Part shown: positions 54,109-62,474 of the stretch, one piece after another
Position numbering within the stretch: the first letter of the stretch is position 1
Layout of the letters: the number at the start of each line of letters is the position of its first letter
NCBI RefSeq assembly: GCF_902498995.1
Contig: NZ_CABVLY010000006.1
Location: forward strand, 1-64,000
Direction of reading: 5' to 3'
DNA: 64,000 bases
Source: Burkholderia anthina
GTDB lineage: Bacteria > Pseudomonadota > Gammaproteobacteria > Burkholderiales > Burkholderiaceae
The notes under the pieces: model-generated
Database searches by the model: none
Seen by the model: the letters and a program-made list of their open reading frames with translations, nothing else
What the model was told of the DNA's origin: nothing
Translations under genes and position numbers: made by a program

Positions 54109-54225
54109 TCAGGCCGGGATCGTCGAGCCGAATGCGGCGCGGCATGTCATCTGGCGGATCGCGGGGATCGTGCGGCGCAGTCCGGACGGACGGCCGCGGA
54201 ACGGACGGAACGACGAATCGGACAT
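54109..54225 (-). CDS. Possible small Arg-rich leader protein between riboswitch and cobW
   Basis: A 38-residue frame starting at ATG 54225 with AAGGAAG 6-7 bases upstream, which is a good ribosome site. It begins MSDSSFRPFRGRPSGLRRTI and is basic, with no membrane segment or known family. It lies between the riboswitch and cobW, 25 bp before the cobW start, so it could be a leader peptide or a small cob-linked protein. Conservation would decide. Confidence 0.35.
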   Translation of the reverse strand: MSDSSFRPFRGRPSGLRRTIPAIRQMTCRAAFGSTIPA

Positions 54226-54426
54226 GACGCTTCCTTGCGAACGGTCGACATGGTGAATGCCAACACGGCCGTCGCTGCCCTGCCCGCGCCGCCTGCCGCT
54301 CGCCGCGCCGGCCCGGGCGCGCATGCGCGGCGGGCCGATCGGCGGAGGAAGCGGGAAACGTTCGGGCGTCGGGCGTGCTGCGGCCGTGGACGATGCGCCG
54401 CCTCCCCGCGGCGCTGAACCCCAATG

Positions 54427-54633
54427 TCTCGGCCGGTATCCGGGCTGACGAACACGCCGCTTCGCCTTCCCGGATGCGCGCGGCATCCAGTGGCGGTCGT
54501 CCGCATGCGGCGGGCATGCGGCGAAGCGGCGCTGCGTGGCGCTTGCGCGCGACGCGTTCGCTTACCGTTGCGGGGGCAGCACAGGTTGGCTCGACTGCGG
54601 TGCAGTCACGCTCCCTGTTTCCCGTTTAACTGC
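54427..54633 (-). ncRNA. Cobalamin riboswitch upstream of cobW-cobN-chlD
   Basis: Read on the minus strand: GTTAAACGGGAAACAGGGAG, then the core GCTGCCCCCGCAACGGTAAG, the GCCACTG-type B12-box region with GGGAAGGC, and GTCAGCCCGGATACCGGCC at the end. All conserved blocks are present and in order. It faces away from the second riboswitch at 54848-55032, with about 215 bp between them for two promoters. Confidence 0.93.
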
Positions 54634-54847
54634 GCACGCCGGAGGAGCGCGCGCGAGCACCAAAACGCGTGCGAGTGTAGGCGGCGGTGCGGGGAGCGTC
54701 AAGGCGAAACGGGCCGCCGCCGGGCGTTCGGCATGGCCGCGGCGCCGCGCGCAAGGCCGCCTCCGGCGCCCGCGCGGCGGGTTCGCGCGGATCGGTCGCT
54801 GTGCTATCGTATGCGCCGCGTTCGGTGCTCGCACGCGCATTTGCGCG

Positions 54848-55032
54848 CATGCAGTTAAACGGGAAACAGGAGGCGGATGTCCGCCCGGCCTGTGCTGTCC
54901 CCGCAACGGTACGCCGCCCGCGCGCCGCGCTTGCCGCGCACGCGCCCAGGCCGCCCGCGATGCCACTGCCCTTCAGCGGGCGGGAAGGCTGCGGCCTGGC
55001 AAGCGGCCAGCCCGGATACCGGCCGACGCAAG
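54848..55032 (+). ncRNA. Cobalamin riboswitch upstream of cobA-cobE-cobO-cobB
   Basis: The + strand shows GTTAAACGGGAAACAGGAGG, then GTGCTGTCCCCGCAACGGTA, GCCACTG followed by GGGCGGGAAGGCTGCGG, and CCAGCCCGGATACCGGCC at the end. It is very similar to the divergent minus-strand copy, so the pair probably arose by an inverted duplication. Its first downstream gene is cobA. Confidence 0.93.
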
Positions 55033-55211
55033 GGGCGAGCCCGAGGCTCGCCGAACGCCCGATCCGCGGGGGACGGATGGGGTGCGCATTCCGCCCGCGC
55101 TCGCGCGGGCTTCGCTCGATCAATCATGTCTTGCCTGTCCGTCGGCAGCCGATGCGCCGCCCGCTTTCCCCTTTCCACTGTTTCGACACGGTGCGCGCCG
55201 TGCCGCACGCG

Positions 55212-55964
55212 ATGAGCCGCGCCTGGCTCGTCGGCGCCGGCCCGGGCGATGCCGATCTGCTGACGCTGAAGGCCGTGCGCGCGATCGCCGCGGCCGACGT
55301 GCTGCTCGTCGACGATCTCGTGAACCCCGACGTGCTGCGCCACGCGCGCGCCGATGCGCGCATCGAGCAGGTCGGCAAGCGCGGCGGCCATGCGTCGACG
55401 CCGCAGGACGCGATCGTCGCCGCGATGCTCGCGCACCTGCGCGCGGGCCGCAGCGTCGCGCGGCTCAAGGGCGGCGATCCGTTCGTGTTCGGCCGCGGCG
55501 GCGAGGAACTGCTCGCGCTCGGCGCGGCCGGTTTCCCGGTCGAAGTCGTCAACGGCATCACGGCCGGCATTGCCGCGCCGGCCGCGCTCGGCATTCCGGT
55601 CACGCATCGCGGCGATGCGCAGGGCGTGATCTTCGTCACGGGCCACGGCGCGGGCGCCGACGAACCCGACTGGCGCGCGCTGGCCGCCACGCGCATGACG
55701 ATCGTGATCTACATGGGCATTCGCCGGCTCGATGCGATCGCGGCCGCGCTGCGCGACGGCGGGCTGGCCGGCGACACGCCGTGCGCGGCGATCGAGAACG
55801 CGACGCGTGACGGGCAGCGGCACGTGCTCGCGACGCTCGATACGGTGGTCGAACGCGTCGGCGCGACCGGTATCGGTTCGCCCGCGATCGTCGTGATCGG
55901 CCGGGTCGCGGCGCTCGCCGACGACCCGGCGGTGCGCGTGGCGCTTGGCGGGAGCGGCGCATGA
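55212..55964 (+). CDS. cobA: Uroporphyrinogen-III C-methyltransferase
   Basis: A 250-residue SUMT that methylates uroporphyrinogen III at C-2 and C-7 to precorrin-2, the entry to B12 (and siroheme). The N-terminal AWLVGAGPGDADLLTLKAV binds SAM. RLKGGDPFVFGRGGEELLAL is the diagnostic SUMT motif, and VVNGITAGIAAPAALGIPVT follows. An in-frame ATG at 55152 would add 20 residues; 55212 matches the canonical start. It is the first gene after the riboswitch, and its stop overlaps cobE. Confidence 0.94.
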   Translation: MSRAWLVGAGPGDADLLTLKAVRAIAAADVLLVDDLVNPDVLRHARADARIEQVGKRGGHASTPQDAIVAAMLAHLRAGRSVARLKGGDPFVFGRGGEELLALGAAGFPVEVVNGITAGIAAPAALGIPVTHRGDAQGVIFVTGHGAGADEPDWRALAATRMTIVIYMGIRRLDAIAAALRDGGLAGDTPCAAIENATRDGQRHVLATLDTVVERVGATGIGSPAIVVIGRVAALADDPAVRVALGGSGA

Positions 55965-56338
55965 TGCGCGTCGCGCTCGGCGTCGGTTTCCGCGCGGGCG
56001 TGACGGCCGCGCAACTCGACGCCGCGATCCGCGCGGCGCTCGCGCGCTACCCGGACGCCGAGCCGGCCGTCGTCGCGACGCTCGCCGACAAGGCCCGCGC
56101 GCGCGCGCTGCGCACGCTGTGCGCGCGGCGCGGCTGGCCGCTCGTCGCGTTCGACGCGGCGCAGCTCGCGCATTGTCCCGAACCGGCGCCGAGCGCGCCG
56201 TCGGCTGCCGCGCTCGCGCGTTTCGGTGTCGCCGGCGTGGCCGAACCGTGTGCGCAGCTCGCGGCGCCGCGTGGCCGGCTGCTCGGCCCCAAATCCATCC
56301 TGGGCGGCGTGACGGTTGCGCTCGCCGGCCCGCTCTGA
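55961..56338 (+). CDS. cobE: CobE / CbiG C-terminal-domain protein
   Basis: A 125-residue protein of the CobE family, homologous to the C-terminal domain of CbiG. It starts VALGVGFRAGVTAAQLDAAI, continues with KARARALRTLCARRGWPLVAF, and has GRLLGPKSILGGVTVALA near the end. CobE's exact role in the aerobic route is unclear. Here a full CbiG is also present as a fusion with CobJ, so the two may overlap in function. ATG 55961 overlaps the cobA stop. It begins with two consecutive ATG codons. Confidence 0.85.
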   Translation: MMRVALGVGFRAGVTAAQLDAAIRAALARYPDAEPAVVATLADKARARALRTLCARRGWPLVAFDAAQLAHCPEPAPSAPSAAALARFGVAGVAEPCAQLAAPRGRLLGPKSILGGVTVALAGPL

Positions 56339-56372
56339 ACCCTTTGTTTCGCTTTCGACAGGACGACTCCCG

Positions 56373-56975
56373 ATGAAGACCGATGCCGAATCCCATCAAC
56401 GGATGACCGAACGCCGCCGCGCCGGCCACGAAAAGAAGCAGGCCGCCGCCACGCACGAGAAGGGCCTGCTGATCGTCAACACCGGCAACGGCAAGGGCAA
56501 GAGCACGGCCGCGTTCGGCATGGCCGTGCGCGTGCTCGGCCACGGCATGCGACTCGGCGTCGTGCAGTTCATCAAGGGCGCGCTGCACACGTCCGAGCGC
56601 GATTTCCTCGGTGCGGTCGCGGAGTGCGACTTCGTGACGATGGGCGACGGCTATACGTGGAACACGCAAAACCGCGACGCCGACATCGCGACCGCCCGCA
56701 AGGGCTGGGACGAGGCGCGCCGGATGATCGAAAGCGGCGAATACCGGATGGTGATCCTCGACGAGTTGAACACCGTGCTGAAGTACGAATACCTGCCGCT
56801 CGACGAAGTGCTCGCGACGCTCGCCGCGCGGCCGGATTCGGTGCACGTCGTCGTCACCGGGCGGCATGCGCCCGATGCGCTGATCGACGCGGCCGATCTC
56901 GTCACCGAAATGCGGCTCGTCAAGCATCCGTACAAGGAGCAAGGGGTGAAGGCGCAGCGCGGCGTGGAGTTCTGA
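56373..56975 (+). CDS. cobO: Cob(I)yrinic acid a,c-diamide adenosyltransferase
   Basis: A 200-residue CobA/CobO/BtuR-type adenosyltransferase that transfers adenosine from ATP to Co(I) corrinoids. The P-loop is NTGNGKGKSTAAFG (residues 36-49). VQFIKGALHTSERDF and VILDELNTVLKYEYL follow, with the C-terminal HPYKEQGVKAQRGVEF. An upstream in-frame start at 56316 is less likely than ATG 56373, which has AGGA nearby. It is followed 3 bp later by cobB. Confidence 0.96.
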   Translation: MKTDAESHQRMTERRRAGHEKKQAAATHEKGLLIVNTGNGKGKSTAAFGMAVRVLGHGMRLGVVQFIKGALHTSERDFLGAVAECDFVTMGDGYTWNTQNRDADIATARKGWDEARRMIESGEYRMVILDELNTVLKYEYLPLDEVLATLAARPDSVHVVVTGRHAPDALIDAADLVTEMRLVKHPYKEQGVKAQRGVEF

Positions 56976-56978
56976 CCG

Positions 56979-58283
56979 ATGCCGGCCTGCCCCGCGCTGC
57001 TCGTCAGCGCGCCCGCGTCCGGACAGGGCAAGACGTCGGTGACGGCCGGCCTCGCGCGGCTGCACCGGCGGCTCGGCCGGCGCGTGCGCGTGTTCAAGAC
57101 CGGGCCCGATTTCCTCGATCCGATGCTGCTCGAACGCGCGAGCGGCGCGCCCGTGCATGCGCTGGACCTCGGGATGGTCGGCGAAGCCGGCTGCCGCGCG
57201 CTGCTCGCCGAGGCCGCGCGCGATGCCGACCTGATCCTGATCGAAGGCGTGATGGGGCTGTTCGACGGCACGCCGAGCAGCGCCGATCTCGCGACCGCGT
57301 TCGGCGTGCCGGTCGTCGCGGTGATTTCCGCGAAGGCGATGGCGCAGACGTTCGCGGCGATCGCGTTCGGGCTCGCGCGCTTCCGGCCCGGCGTGCCGTT
57401 TCACGGCGTGCTCGCGAACCGCGTCGGCTCGCCGCGACACGCGGAACTGCTGCGGCAGGCGCTGCCCGACGACCTGCGCTGGCTCGGGCACGTGCCGGCC
57501 GATGCGGGCATCGCGTTGCCGGAACGGCATCTCGGGCTGCACCAGCCGGCCGATATCGACGATCTCGACGCCCGGCTCGATCGCGCGGCCGACGTACTCG
57601 CGCGCACCACGCTCGCCGAGTTGCCGCCTGCCGTCGCATTCGCGGAACCGGGCGTTGCCGCTCCGCTGCCGCGCGCGCTCGCCGGCAAGCGGATCGCGAT
57701 CGCGCGCGATGCGGCGTTCTCGTTCATCTATCCGGCCAATCTCGCGTTGCTCGACGCGCTTGGCGCGCAGTTGCGGTTCTTTTCGCCGCTTGCCGACGAA
57801 CCCGTGCCCGACGATTGCGATGCGCTGTTCCTGCCGGGCGGGTATCCGGAGCTGCACGCGGCGACGCTGGCGGCGCATGCCGTGACCGCGCGGACGATTC
57901 GCGCGCACGCGGCGGCCGGCCGGCCGATCGTCGCGGAATGCGGCGGGATGGTGTATCTGTGCGAGTCGCTGACCGACGTGGACGGCGTCACGACGCCGAT
58001 GCTCGGACTGCTGCCCGGCCAGGCGACGATGCAGCGCCGGTTCGCGGCGCTCGGGATGCAGCAGCTCGATACGCGCACCGGGCCGATGCGCGGTCATACG
58101 TTTCATTATTCGCGGCTGGCTACGCCGCTGGCGCCGGTGGCGACCGCCGCCCGGCCCGATGGCGAGGCCGGCAGCGGCGAAGCCGTTTATCGCGCGGGCG
58201 CGATCGTCGCGACGTACATGCACATGTACTGGCCGTCGAATCCGGATGCGGCGGCGGCGTTGTTCGGCGGGGACGCGTTCTAG
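56979..58283 (+). CDS. cobB: Cobyrinic/hydrogenobyrinic acid a,c-diamide synthase
   Basis: A 434-residue amidotransferase that amidates the a and c side chains using glutamine and ATP. The N-terminal dethiobiotin-synthetase-like ATPase domain starts LLVSAPASGQGKTSVTAGLA. The C-terminal class-I-type glutaminase domain has ALFLPGGYPELH and the nucleophile Cys in VAECGGMVYL (about residue 320). THFHYSRL-like GHTFHYSRLA and YMHMYWPSNP are near the end. In the aerobic route it acts before CobN inserts cobalt. Confidence 0.96.
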   Translation: MPACPALLVSAPASGQGKTSVTAGLARLHRRLGRRVRVFKTGPDFLDPMLLERASGAPVHALDLGMVGEAGCRALLAEAARDADLILIEGVMGLFDGTPSSADLATAFGVPVVAVISAKAMAQTFAAIAFGLARFRPGVPFHGVLANRVGSPRHAELLRQALPDDLRWLGHVPADAGIALPERHLGLHQPADIDDLDARLDRAADVLARTTLAELPPAVAFAEPGVAAPLPRALAGKRIAIARDAAFSFIYPANLALLDALGAQLRFFSPLADEPVPDDCDALFLPGGYPELHAATLAAHAVTARTIRAHAAAGRPIVAECGGMVYLCESLTDVDGVTTPMLGLLPGQATMQRRFAALGMQQLDTRTGPMRGHTFHYSRLATPLAPVATAARPDGEAGSGEAVYRAGAIVATYMHMYWPSNPDAAAALFGGDAF

Positions 58284-58317
58284 CTTGGCCGATGTCGCAA
58301 TGGCACCGGGACGGCGA

Positions 58318-58617
58318 TTACAGATGCCGCTCGATATCCATGCGCTGATGCGGAATCCGGATGACATCGAGCGTGTCATCCGTTTCGCGATAGAAAACGA
58401 CGTGTGAACTTACCGCGTACCGGAAATAGCCCTCGCGAACAGCGCAAGCCCGGCCGACCTTTTCTCCGTGCGCCAGTGCTTCCATCGTTGCGATCAGATC
58501 GCGGTGGTAATGGTCCGCCTGCGCGAGCGACCCATGCTCGGCGGTATAGCGCCAAATGTCTTCGAGATCGAGTTCCGCCAGCGGGGTCAGCTGAAGCTGC
58601 CGACCCTTAACCGCCAT
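58318..58617 (-). CDS. parE: ParE-family toxin (type II toxin-antitoxin)
   Basis: A 99-residue RelE/ParE-superfamily toxin. It starts LQLTPLAELDLEDIWRYTAE and has DHYHRDLIATMEALA, then the core YFRYAVSSHVVFYRETDDTL with the C-terminal basic end RIPHQRMDIERHL. ParE members inhibit DNA gyrase, but RelE-like members act on mRNA, and the sequence does not decide between these. It overlaps the antitoxin gene by 11 bases, the standard arrangement. Confidence 0.92.
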   Translation of the reverse strand: MAVKGRQLQLTPLAELDLEDIWRYTAEHGSLAQADHYHRDLIATMEALAHGEKVGRACAVREGYFRYAVSSHVVFYRETDDTLDVIRIPHQRMDIERHL

Positions 58618-58852
58618 GGGATCCCCGCATGCGCGTCAGGAACGCCTCGCTATCGAATGGCCTGGGCGCTCCTGAGGCCTCGCCCGCCTTCAACGCTTCT
58701 TGCAACGCACGTACCTGCGTTTCATGGGATTCGAGGAGTCGCAAACCGGCTCGGACGACATCGCTCGCAGAGCCATATCGCCCTGATTGCACTTGGGAAT
58801 CGACGAATTCGGCGAAGTGGTCACCGAGGGAAACGGATGTGTTCCGCGACAT
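58607..58852 (-). CDS. parD: ParD-family antitoxin
   Basis: An 81-residue ribbon-helix-helix antitoxin. The N-terminal MSRNTSVSLGDHFAEFVDSQ and GRYGSASDVVRAGLRLLESH form the DNA-binding fold of ParD/CopG proteins. The acidic C-terminal part would wrap the toxin. It is upstream of and overlaps parE. A 15-bp palindrome 31 bp upstream of the start is the probable autoregulatory operator. Confidence 0.93.
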   Translation of the reverse strand: MSRNTSVSLGDHFAEFVDSQVQSGRYGSASDVVRAGLRLLESHETQVRALQEALKAGEASGAPRPFDSEAFLTRMRGSHGG

Positions 58853-58883
58853 GAGTCACCTCCTGCTCAAGTCAATCATCACA

Positions 58884-58898
58884 TACCAAAGTTTGGTA
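58884..58898. promoter_or_regulatory. Candidate ParD operator
   Basis: TACCAAAGTTTGGTA, a perfect palindrome around a central G, 31 bp upstream of the parD start in a locally AT-rich promoter region. Confidence 0.6.
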
Positions 58899-58963
58899 CA
58901 TATGGTCTCGGGCAGTCGGGACCAGCGCACACATGCACAGCCCCGGACCTCACGCGCCATCCG

Positions 58964-60127
58964 TCACACCAGAAACGTCTCGGCCAGCCTGACCCAGTAC
59001 GACGCACCGGTCGGCAATGCCGCGTCGTTGAAGTCGTAGCCGGGGTTGTGCACCATGCAGCCGCCCTCCCCGTCGCCGTTGCCGATGATCAGGTAGCAGC
59101 CCGGCCGCTGCTCGAGCAGGAACGCGAAATCCTCGCTGCCGGTGAGCGGCACCATCCCGTCGATCAGGTTCGCTTCGCCGACCCACTCGCGCGCGACACC
59201 GCGTGCGAACGCGGTCATCTCCGCATCGTTGACGAGTACCGGGTAGCGCCGCTGGTAGTCGATCGTCGCGGTCGCGCCGAACACGGCCGCCTGCGCGTGA
59301 ACGACTTCCTTGATGCGCGTTTCGAGCAGGTCGCGCACCTCCGGCTTCAGCGCGCGCACGGACAGGCGCATCTGCGCGCGATCGGGAATCACGTTCGGCG
59401 CTTCGCCCGCGTGGATCGCGCCGACCGTGACGATCGCCATGTCGAGCGGCGACACGTTGCGCGACACGATCGTCTGCAGCGCGACGATGATCTGCGCGCA
59501 CACGACGACCGGATCGATCGCCTTGTGCGGCACCGCGCCGTGGCCGCCGCGCCCCTGCACGTCGACGATCACGGTATCCGACGACGCCATGAACGGCCCC
59601 GGCAGGAAGCCCAGCTTGCCCGTCGGGAAACCCGGCATGTTGTGCATCGCGAAGATCGCATCGCACGGGAACAGCTCGAACAGCCCGTCGTCGAGCATTT
59701 GCTTCGCGCCGCCGAGCCCTTCTTCGGCCGGCTGGAAAATCAGGTTCAGCGTGCCGGAGAAACGGCGCTCGCGCGCCAGGTGCTTCGCGGCCGCGAGCAG
59801 CATCGCCGTGTGGCCGTCGTGGCCGCACGCGTGCATCTTGCCGGCGATCGTGCTCTGGTACGGCAGGCCGGTCGATTCGTGGATCGGCAGCGCATCCATG
59901 TCGGCGCGCAGGCCGAGGCGCTGCGTGCCGTTGCCGACCTTCAACTGCGCGACGACGCCCGTGCCACCGAGCCCGCGATGCACCGTGTAGCCCCACCCCT
60001 GCAACTGCTCGGCCACGAGGTCGCTCGTCGCGAATTCCTCGAAACCCAGCTCGGGGTGAGCATGGATGCGGTGCCGGATCTCGATCATTTCGTCGGCGAG
60101 GCCTGCGGGGATCACGCTGTGCGTCAC
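58964..60127 (-). CDS. M20-family amidohydrolase (hippurate hydrolase / aminoacylase type)
   Basis: A 387-residue metallo-amidohydrolase of the M20D group that hydrolyses N-acyl amino acids. Metal ligands and catalytic residues are visible in MHACGHDGHTAMLLAAA, in FQPAEEGLGGAKQM (catalytic Glu-Glu) and in LTGSEDFAFLL. The dimerisation domain carries GRGGHGAVPHKAIDP. The length is standard. It lies between the parDE module and the type IV toxin-antitoxin pair, with no obvious functional link to either. Confidence 0.92.
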   Translation of the reverse strand: MTHSVIPAGLADEMIEIRHRIHAHPELGFEEFATSDLVAEQLQGWGYTVHRGLGGTGVVAQLKVGNGTQRLGLRADMDALPIHESTGLPYQSTIAGKMHACGHDGHTAMLLAAAKHLARERRFSGTLNLIFQPAEEGLGGAKQMLDDGLFELFPCDAIFAMHNMPGFPTGKLGFLPGPFMASSDTVIVDVQGRGGHGAVPHKAIDPVVVCAQIIVALQTIVSRNVSPLDMAIVTVGAIHAGEAPNVIPDRAQMRLSVRALKPEVRDLLETRIKEVVHAQAAVFGATATIDYQRRYPVLVNDAEMTAFARGVAREWVGEANLIDGMVPLTGSEDFAFLLEQRPGCYLIIGNGDGEGGCMVHNPGYDFNDAALPTGASYWVRLAETFLV

Positions 60128-60417
60128 GGTGTCGTCTCCTGTTGTTCAGTGGGGAATGTGCAGGCAAGGATAGTGCGTTGAGCAGCAACCGGACAGACAG
60201 AAAGTCGTCGTGGCGACAACTGCTGGTTGCCTCTTGATCATGCGGGCGCGGGACGAAGCGCGCGGCTTCCGGAAGCGCTGCCCATCCGGACGACTACCGC
60301 ATGCGATCGGCCCACCCGACACTGTGTGTTCGGGATCGATTTTCATGCGGAGATTATCGGTGGTTGCCGCTCATTACCCTGGAATAATTCCTTTACATCA
60401 AAGAGTTGAGAACGTTT

Positions 60418-60453
60418 GTTCATTTTTTGACGGTTGTACATTTTTTGTGTACA
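60418..60453. promoter_or_regulatory. Direct and inverted repeats upstream of the type IV antitoxin gene
   Basis: TGTTCATTTTTTG (60418) and TGTACATTTTTTG (60435) are near-identical 13-mers 17 bp apart. The second is followed by TGTACA again at 60448. They lie just upstream of the AbiEi-like gene and are candidate autoregulatory sites. The rest of the 60128-60485 gap contains no supported gene. Confidence 0.5.
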
Positions 60454-60485
60454 CTGACAAAACAGTGAACAAGCGATCCTCCGTG

Positions 60486-61556
60486 ATGCCCGCGAACGCC
60501 CCCCTCCCGATATCGGAACAGCACGTGCTCGACGAGGCCTGTGCCGCGTTCGCGCGCGCGACCCGACGCTTCCATGCTCGGCCCGTGCGCGTGCCGGCGG
60601 CCTGCCAGGCGCGCGCCGACGCAATGATCCGTTTCGACATCGCCGGCCAGACTTTCGAGATGCCGGCGGCCGTGAGCATCGGCGTCGAATCGCTGCAGGG
60701 CGCGCTCGCGGCGCTGCGTCGCCGCGGCGGCACGCCGGCGCCGGGCGAGCGGCCGCTGATGCTGGTCGCGCCGTACTTTTCGGCCGAGCTGGCCGCCCGC
60801 CTGACCGAGCACGACATCCCGTTTCTCGATACGGCCGGCAATGCGAGCCTGATCCAGCCGGAGGCCACCGTGATGATCGCCGGCCGGCCGAAACCTGCCC
60901 GCACGCCGCGCCGTCAGGCATCGCGCGCGACGACGCCCAAGGGGCTCGCCGTGATGTTCGCGCTCGCGACGCAGCCGGGCCTCGTCGCGCAGCCGTATCG
61001 CGCGATCGCCGCCGGGTCGGGCGTCGCGCTCGGCACGGTCAATCTGGCGATGGACGATCTGATTGCGCGCGGCCTCGTCGCGCAGCGGCGCAACGGCGCG
61101 CGCCTGATTCCCGACTGGCCGCGCTTCGTGCAGGAATGGGTCGCGCTGTACCCGAGCCGGCTGCGCGCGAAACTGCCGGCCCGGCGGTTTGCCGCGCTTG
61201 CGCCCGACTGGTGGCGCGACTTCGATTTCGCGGCGTGCGATGCGCGGCTCGGCGGCGAACCGGCAGCCGACCTGCTGACCCACGACCTGAAGCCGGCCGC
61301 GATCACCGTCTATACGCACGGCACCGTGTCGAACCGCCTGCTGCTCGACGCGCGCCTGCGGCCGGACGAGCGCGGCGACGTCGAGGTGCTCGAAGCGTTC
61401 TGGCCGCCGTCGCCGGCACTCGACTGGCGCGAGCAGGATGTGCCGCTCGTGCCGCCGCTCCTGATCTACGCGGATCTCGTCTCGTCCGGAGACAGCCGCA
61501 ATCTTGCCGCCGCCGAGCAGATCCATGACCGATACCTCGCCCACCCGCCCGCTTGA
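60486..61556 (+). CDS. AbiEi-like antitoxin of a type IV toxin-antitoxin system
   Basis: A 356-residue protein resembling the type IV antitoxin AbiEi group. The middle RATTPKGLAVMFALATQPGL, followed by YRAIAAGSGVALGTVNLAMD and LIARGLVAQRRNG, looks like a winged helix. The C-terminal half has ADLLTHDLKPAAITVYTHGT. Such proteins repress their own operon and neutralise a nucleotidyltransferase toxin. The frame is open from 60210; ATG 60486 is the first Met near the homologous part, and GTG 60465 is possible. Its last 32 bases overlap the toxin gene. Confidence 0.75.
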   Translation: MPANAPLPISEQHVLDEACAAFARATRRFHARPVRVPAACQARADAMIRFDIAGQTFEMPAAVSIGVESLQGALAALRRRGGTPAPGERPLMLVAPYFSAELAARLTEHDIPFLDTAGNASLIQPEATVMIAGRPKPARTPRRQASRATTPKGLAVMFALATQPGLVAQPYRAIAAGSGVALGTVNLAMDDLIARGLVAQRRNGARLIPDWPRFVQEWVALYPSRLRAKLPARRFAALAPDWWRDFDFAACDARLGGEPAADLLTHDLKPAAITVYTHGTVSNRLLLDARLRPDERGDVEVLEAFWPPSPALDWREQDVPLVPPLLIYADLVSSGDSRNLAAAEQIHDRYLAHPPA

Positions 61557-62430
61557 AGTCGACCCGCGCCGGCCGCTCGAGCCGGCGGCGCTCGCGCTGC
61601 TGCGGGCGGTCGGCGCGGCCTGCACGCGGCTCGACACGGCATTCGTCGTCGCCGGCGCAACCGCGCGCGACATCCTGATGTGGCACGTCCACGGCATCCG
61701 GCCGGTACGCGCGACGCGGGACGTCGACGTCGCGGTGTGCGCGGTGAGCTGGCCGTCTCACGCGCAGCTCGTCGATGCGCTCGTCGCGACCGGGCAATTC
61801 GCGCACGCGCCGAAGCATCAGCAAAAGCTGCTGTTCGACAGCGGCATGCCGGGGTTTCGCACGGAGCTCGATCTCGTGCCGTTCGGGCCGCTCGAAACGC
61901 CGCCCGGAGAAATCGCATGGCCGCCCGGCGGCGAATTCGTGCTGAACGTGCTGGGTTTCCAGGAGGCGGTCGAGACGGCGCTGCCCGTGTCGGTCGGCGC
62001 GGGCGTCGTGGTGCCGGTGGCCAGCCTGCCGGCGCTCGTGCTGTTGAAACTGCTTGCCTGGAAGGACCGGCGCGCGCGCCAGAACAGCGACGCGTACGAT
62101 CTGCTGTTCCTGCTCACGCATTTTCACGACGCGGGCAATCGCGAACGGATCTGGGACGTCGCGCCCGATCTGGTGGAACGGCACGGTTTCCAGCCGGAGC
62201 TGGCGGCGGCGGCGTTGCTGGCGCGCGATGCGAAACGGATTGCGTTGCCGCACACGCACGACGCCATTCACGCGCTGTTATCCGACGACGCGATTTACGC
62301 GATGCTCGGGCAGGACCTGCTGGCACGTGCGTTCGCGCTGTTGCCGGGTGAATTCGACGACGACGCGGACCGGTATCTCGATGCGTTCCGTGGCGCTTTT
62401 CTTGCCGGCCCGGCCACCGGCCACGTGTGA
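61525..62430 (+). CDS. AbiEii/nucleotidyltransferase-like toxin of a type IV toxin-antitoxin system
   Basis: A 301-residue protein with a minimal nucleotidyltransferase pattern: FVVAGATARDILM (Gly-Ala in place of the usual Gly-Gly/Ser), then RATRDVDVAVCA with the paired Asp residues, and a third Asp in RTELDLVPFGP. LLKLLAWKDRRARQNSDAYD follows, typical of AbiEii/AbiGii-like nucleotidyltransferases. It overlaps the upstream antitoxin-like gene, matching type IV modules in which the toxin modifies tRNA or nucleotides. Confidence 0.78.
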   Translation: MTDTSPTRPLEVDPRRPLEPAALALLRAVGAACTRLDTAFVVAGATARDILMWHVHGIRPVRATRDVDVAVCAVSWPSHAQLVDALVATGQFAHAPKHQQKLLFDSGMPGFRTELDLVPFGPLETPPGEIAWPPGGEFVLNVLGFQEAVETALPVSVGAGVVVPVASLPALVLLKLLAWKDRRARQNSDAYDLLFLLTHFHDAGNRERIWDVAPDLVERHGFQPELAAAALLARDAKRIALPHTHDAIHALLSDDAIYAMLGQDLLARAFALLPGEFDDDADRYLDAFRGAFLAGPATGHV

Positions 62431-62474
62431 CGCGACGCAACCCGGCAAGATGACGACGCTGCCGCCCGTTCGGC

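Noticed and set aside
49128..54227. Very long open frame (1699 codons) on the + strand across cobN and cobW
   Set aside because: It lies opposite two well-recognised genes, is Arg-rich and has no domain. Long antisense frames arise from the GC-rich codon bias.
54536..55810. Open frame reading through the + strand cobalamin riboswitch and cobA
   Set aside because: It covers a structured RNA and runs in a different frame from cobA.
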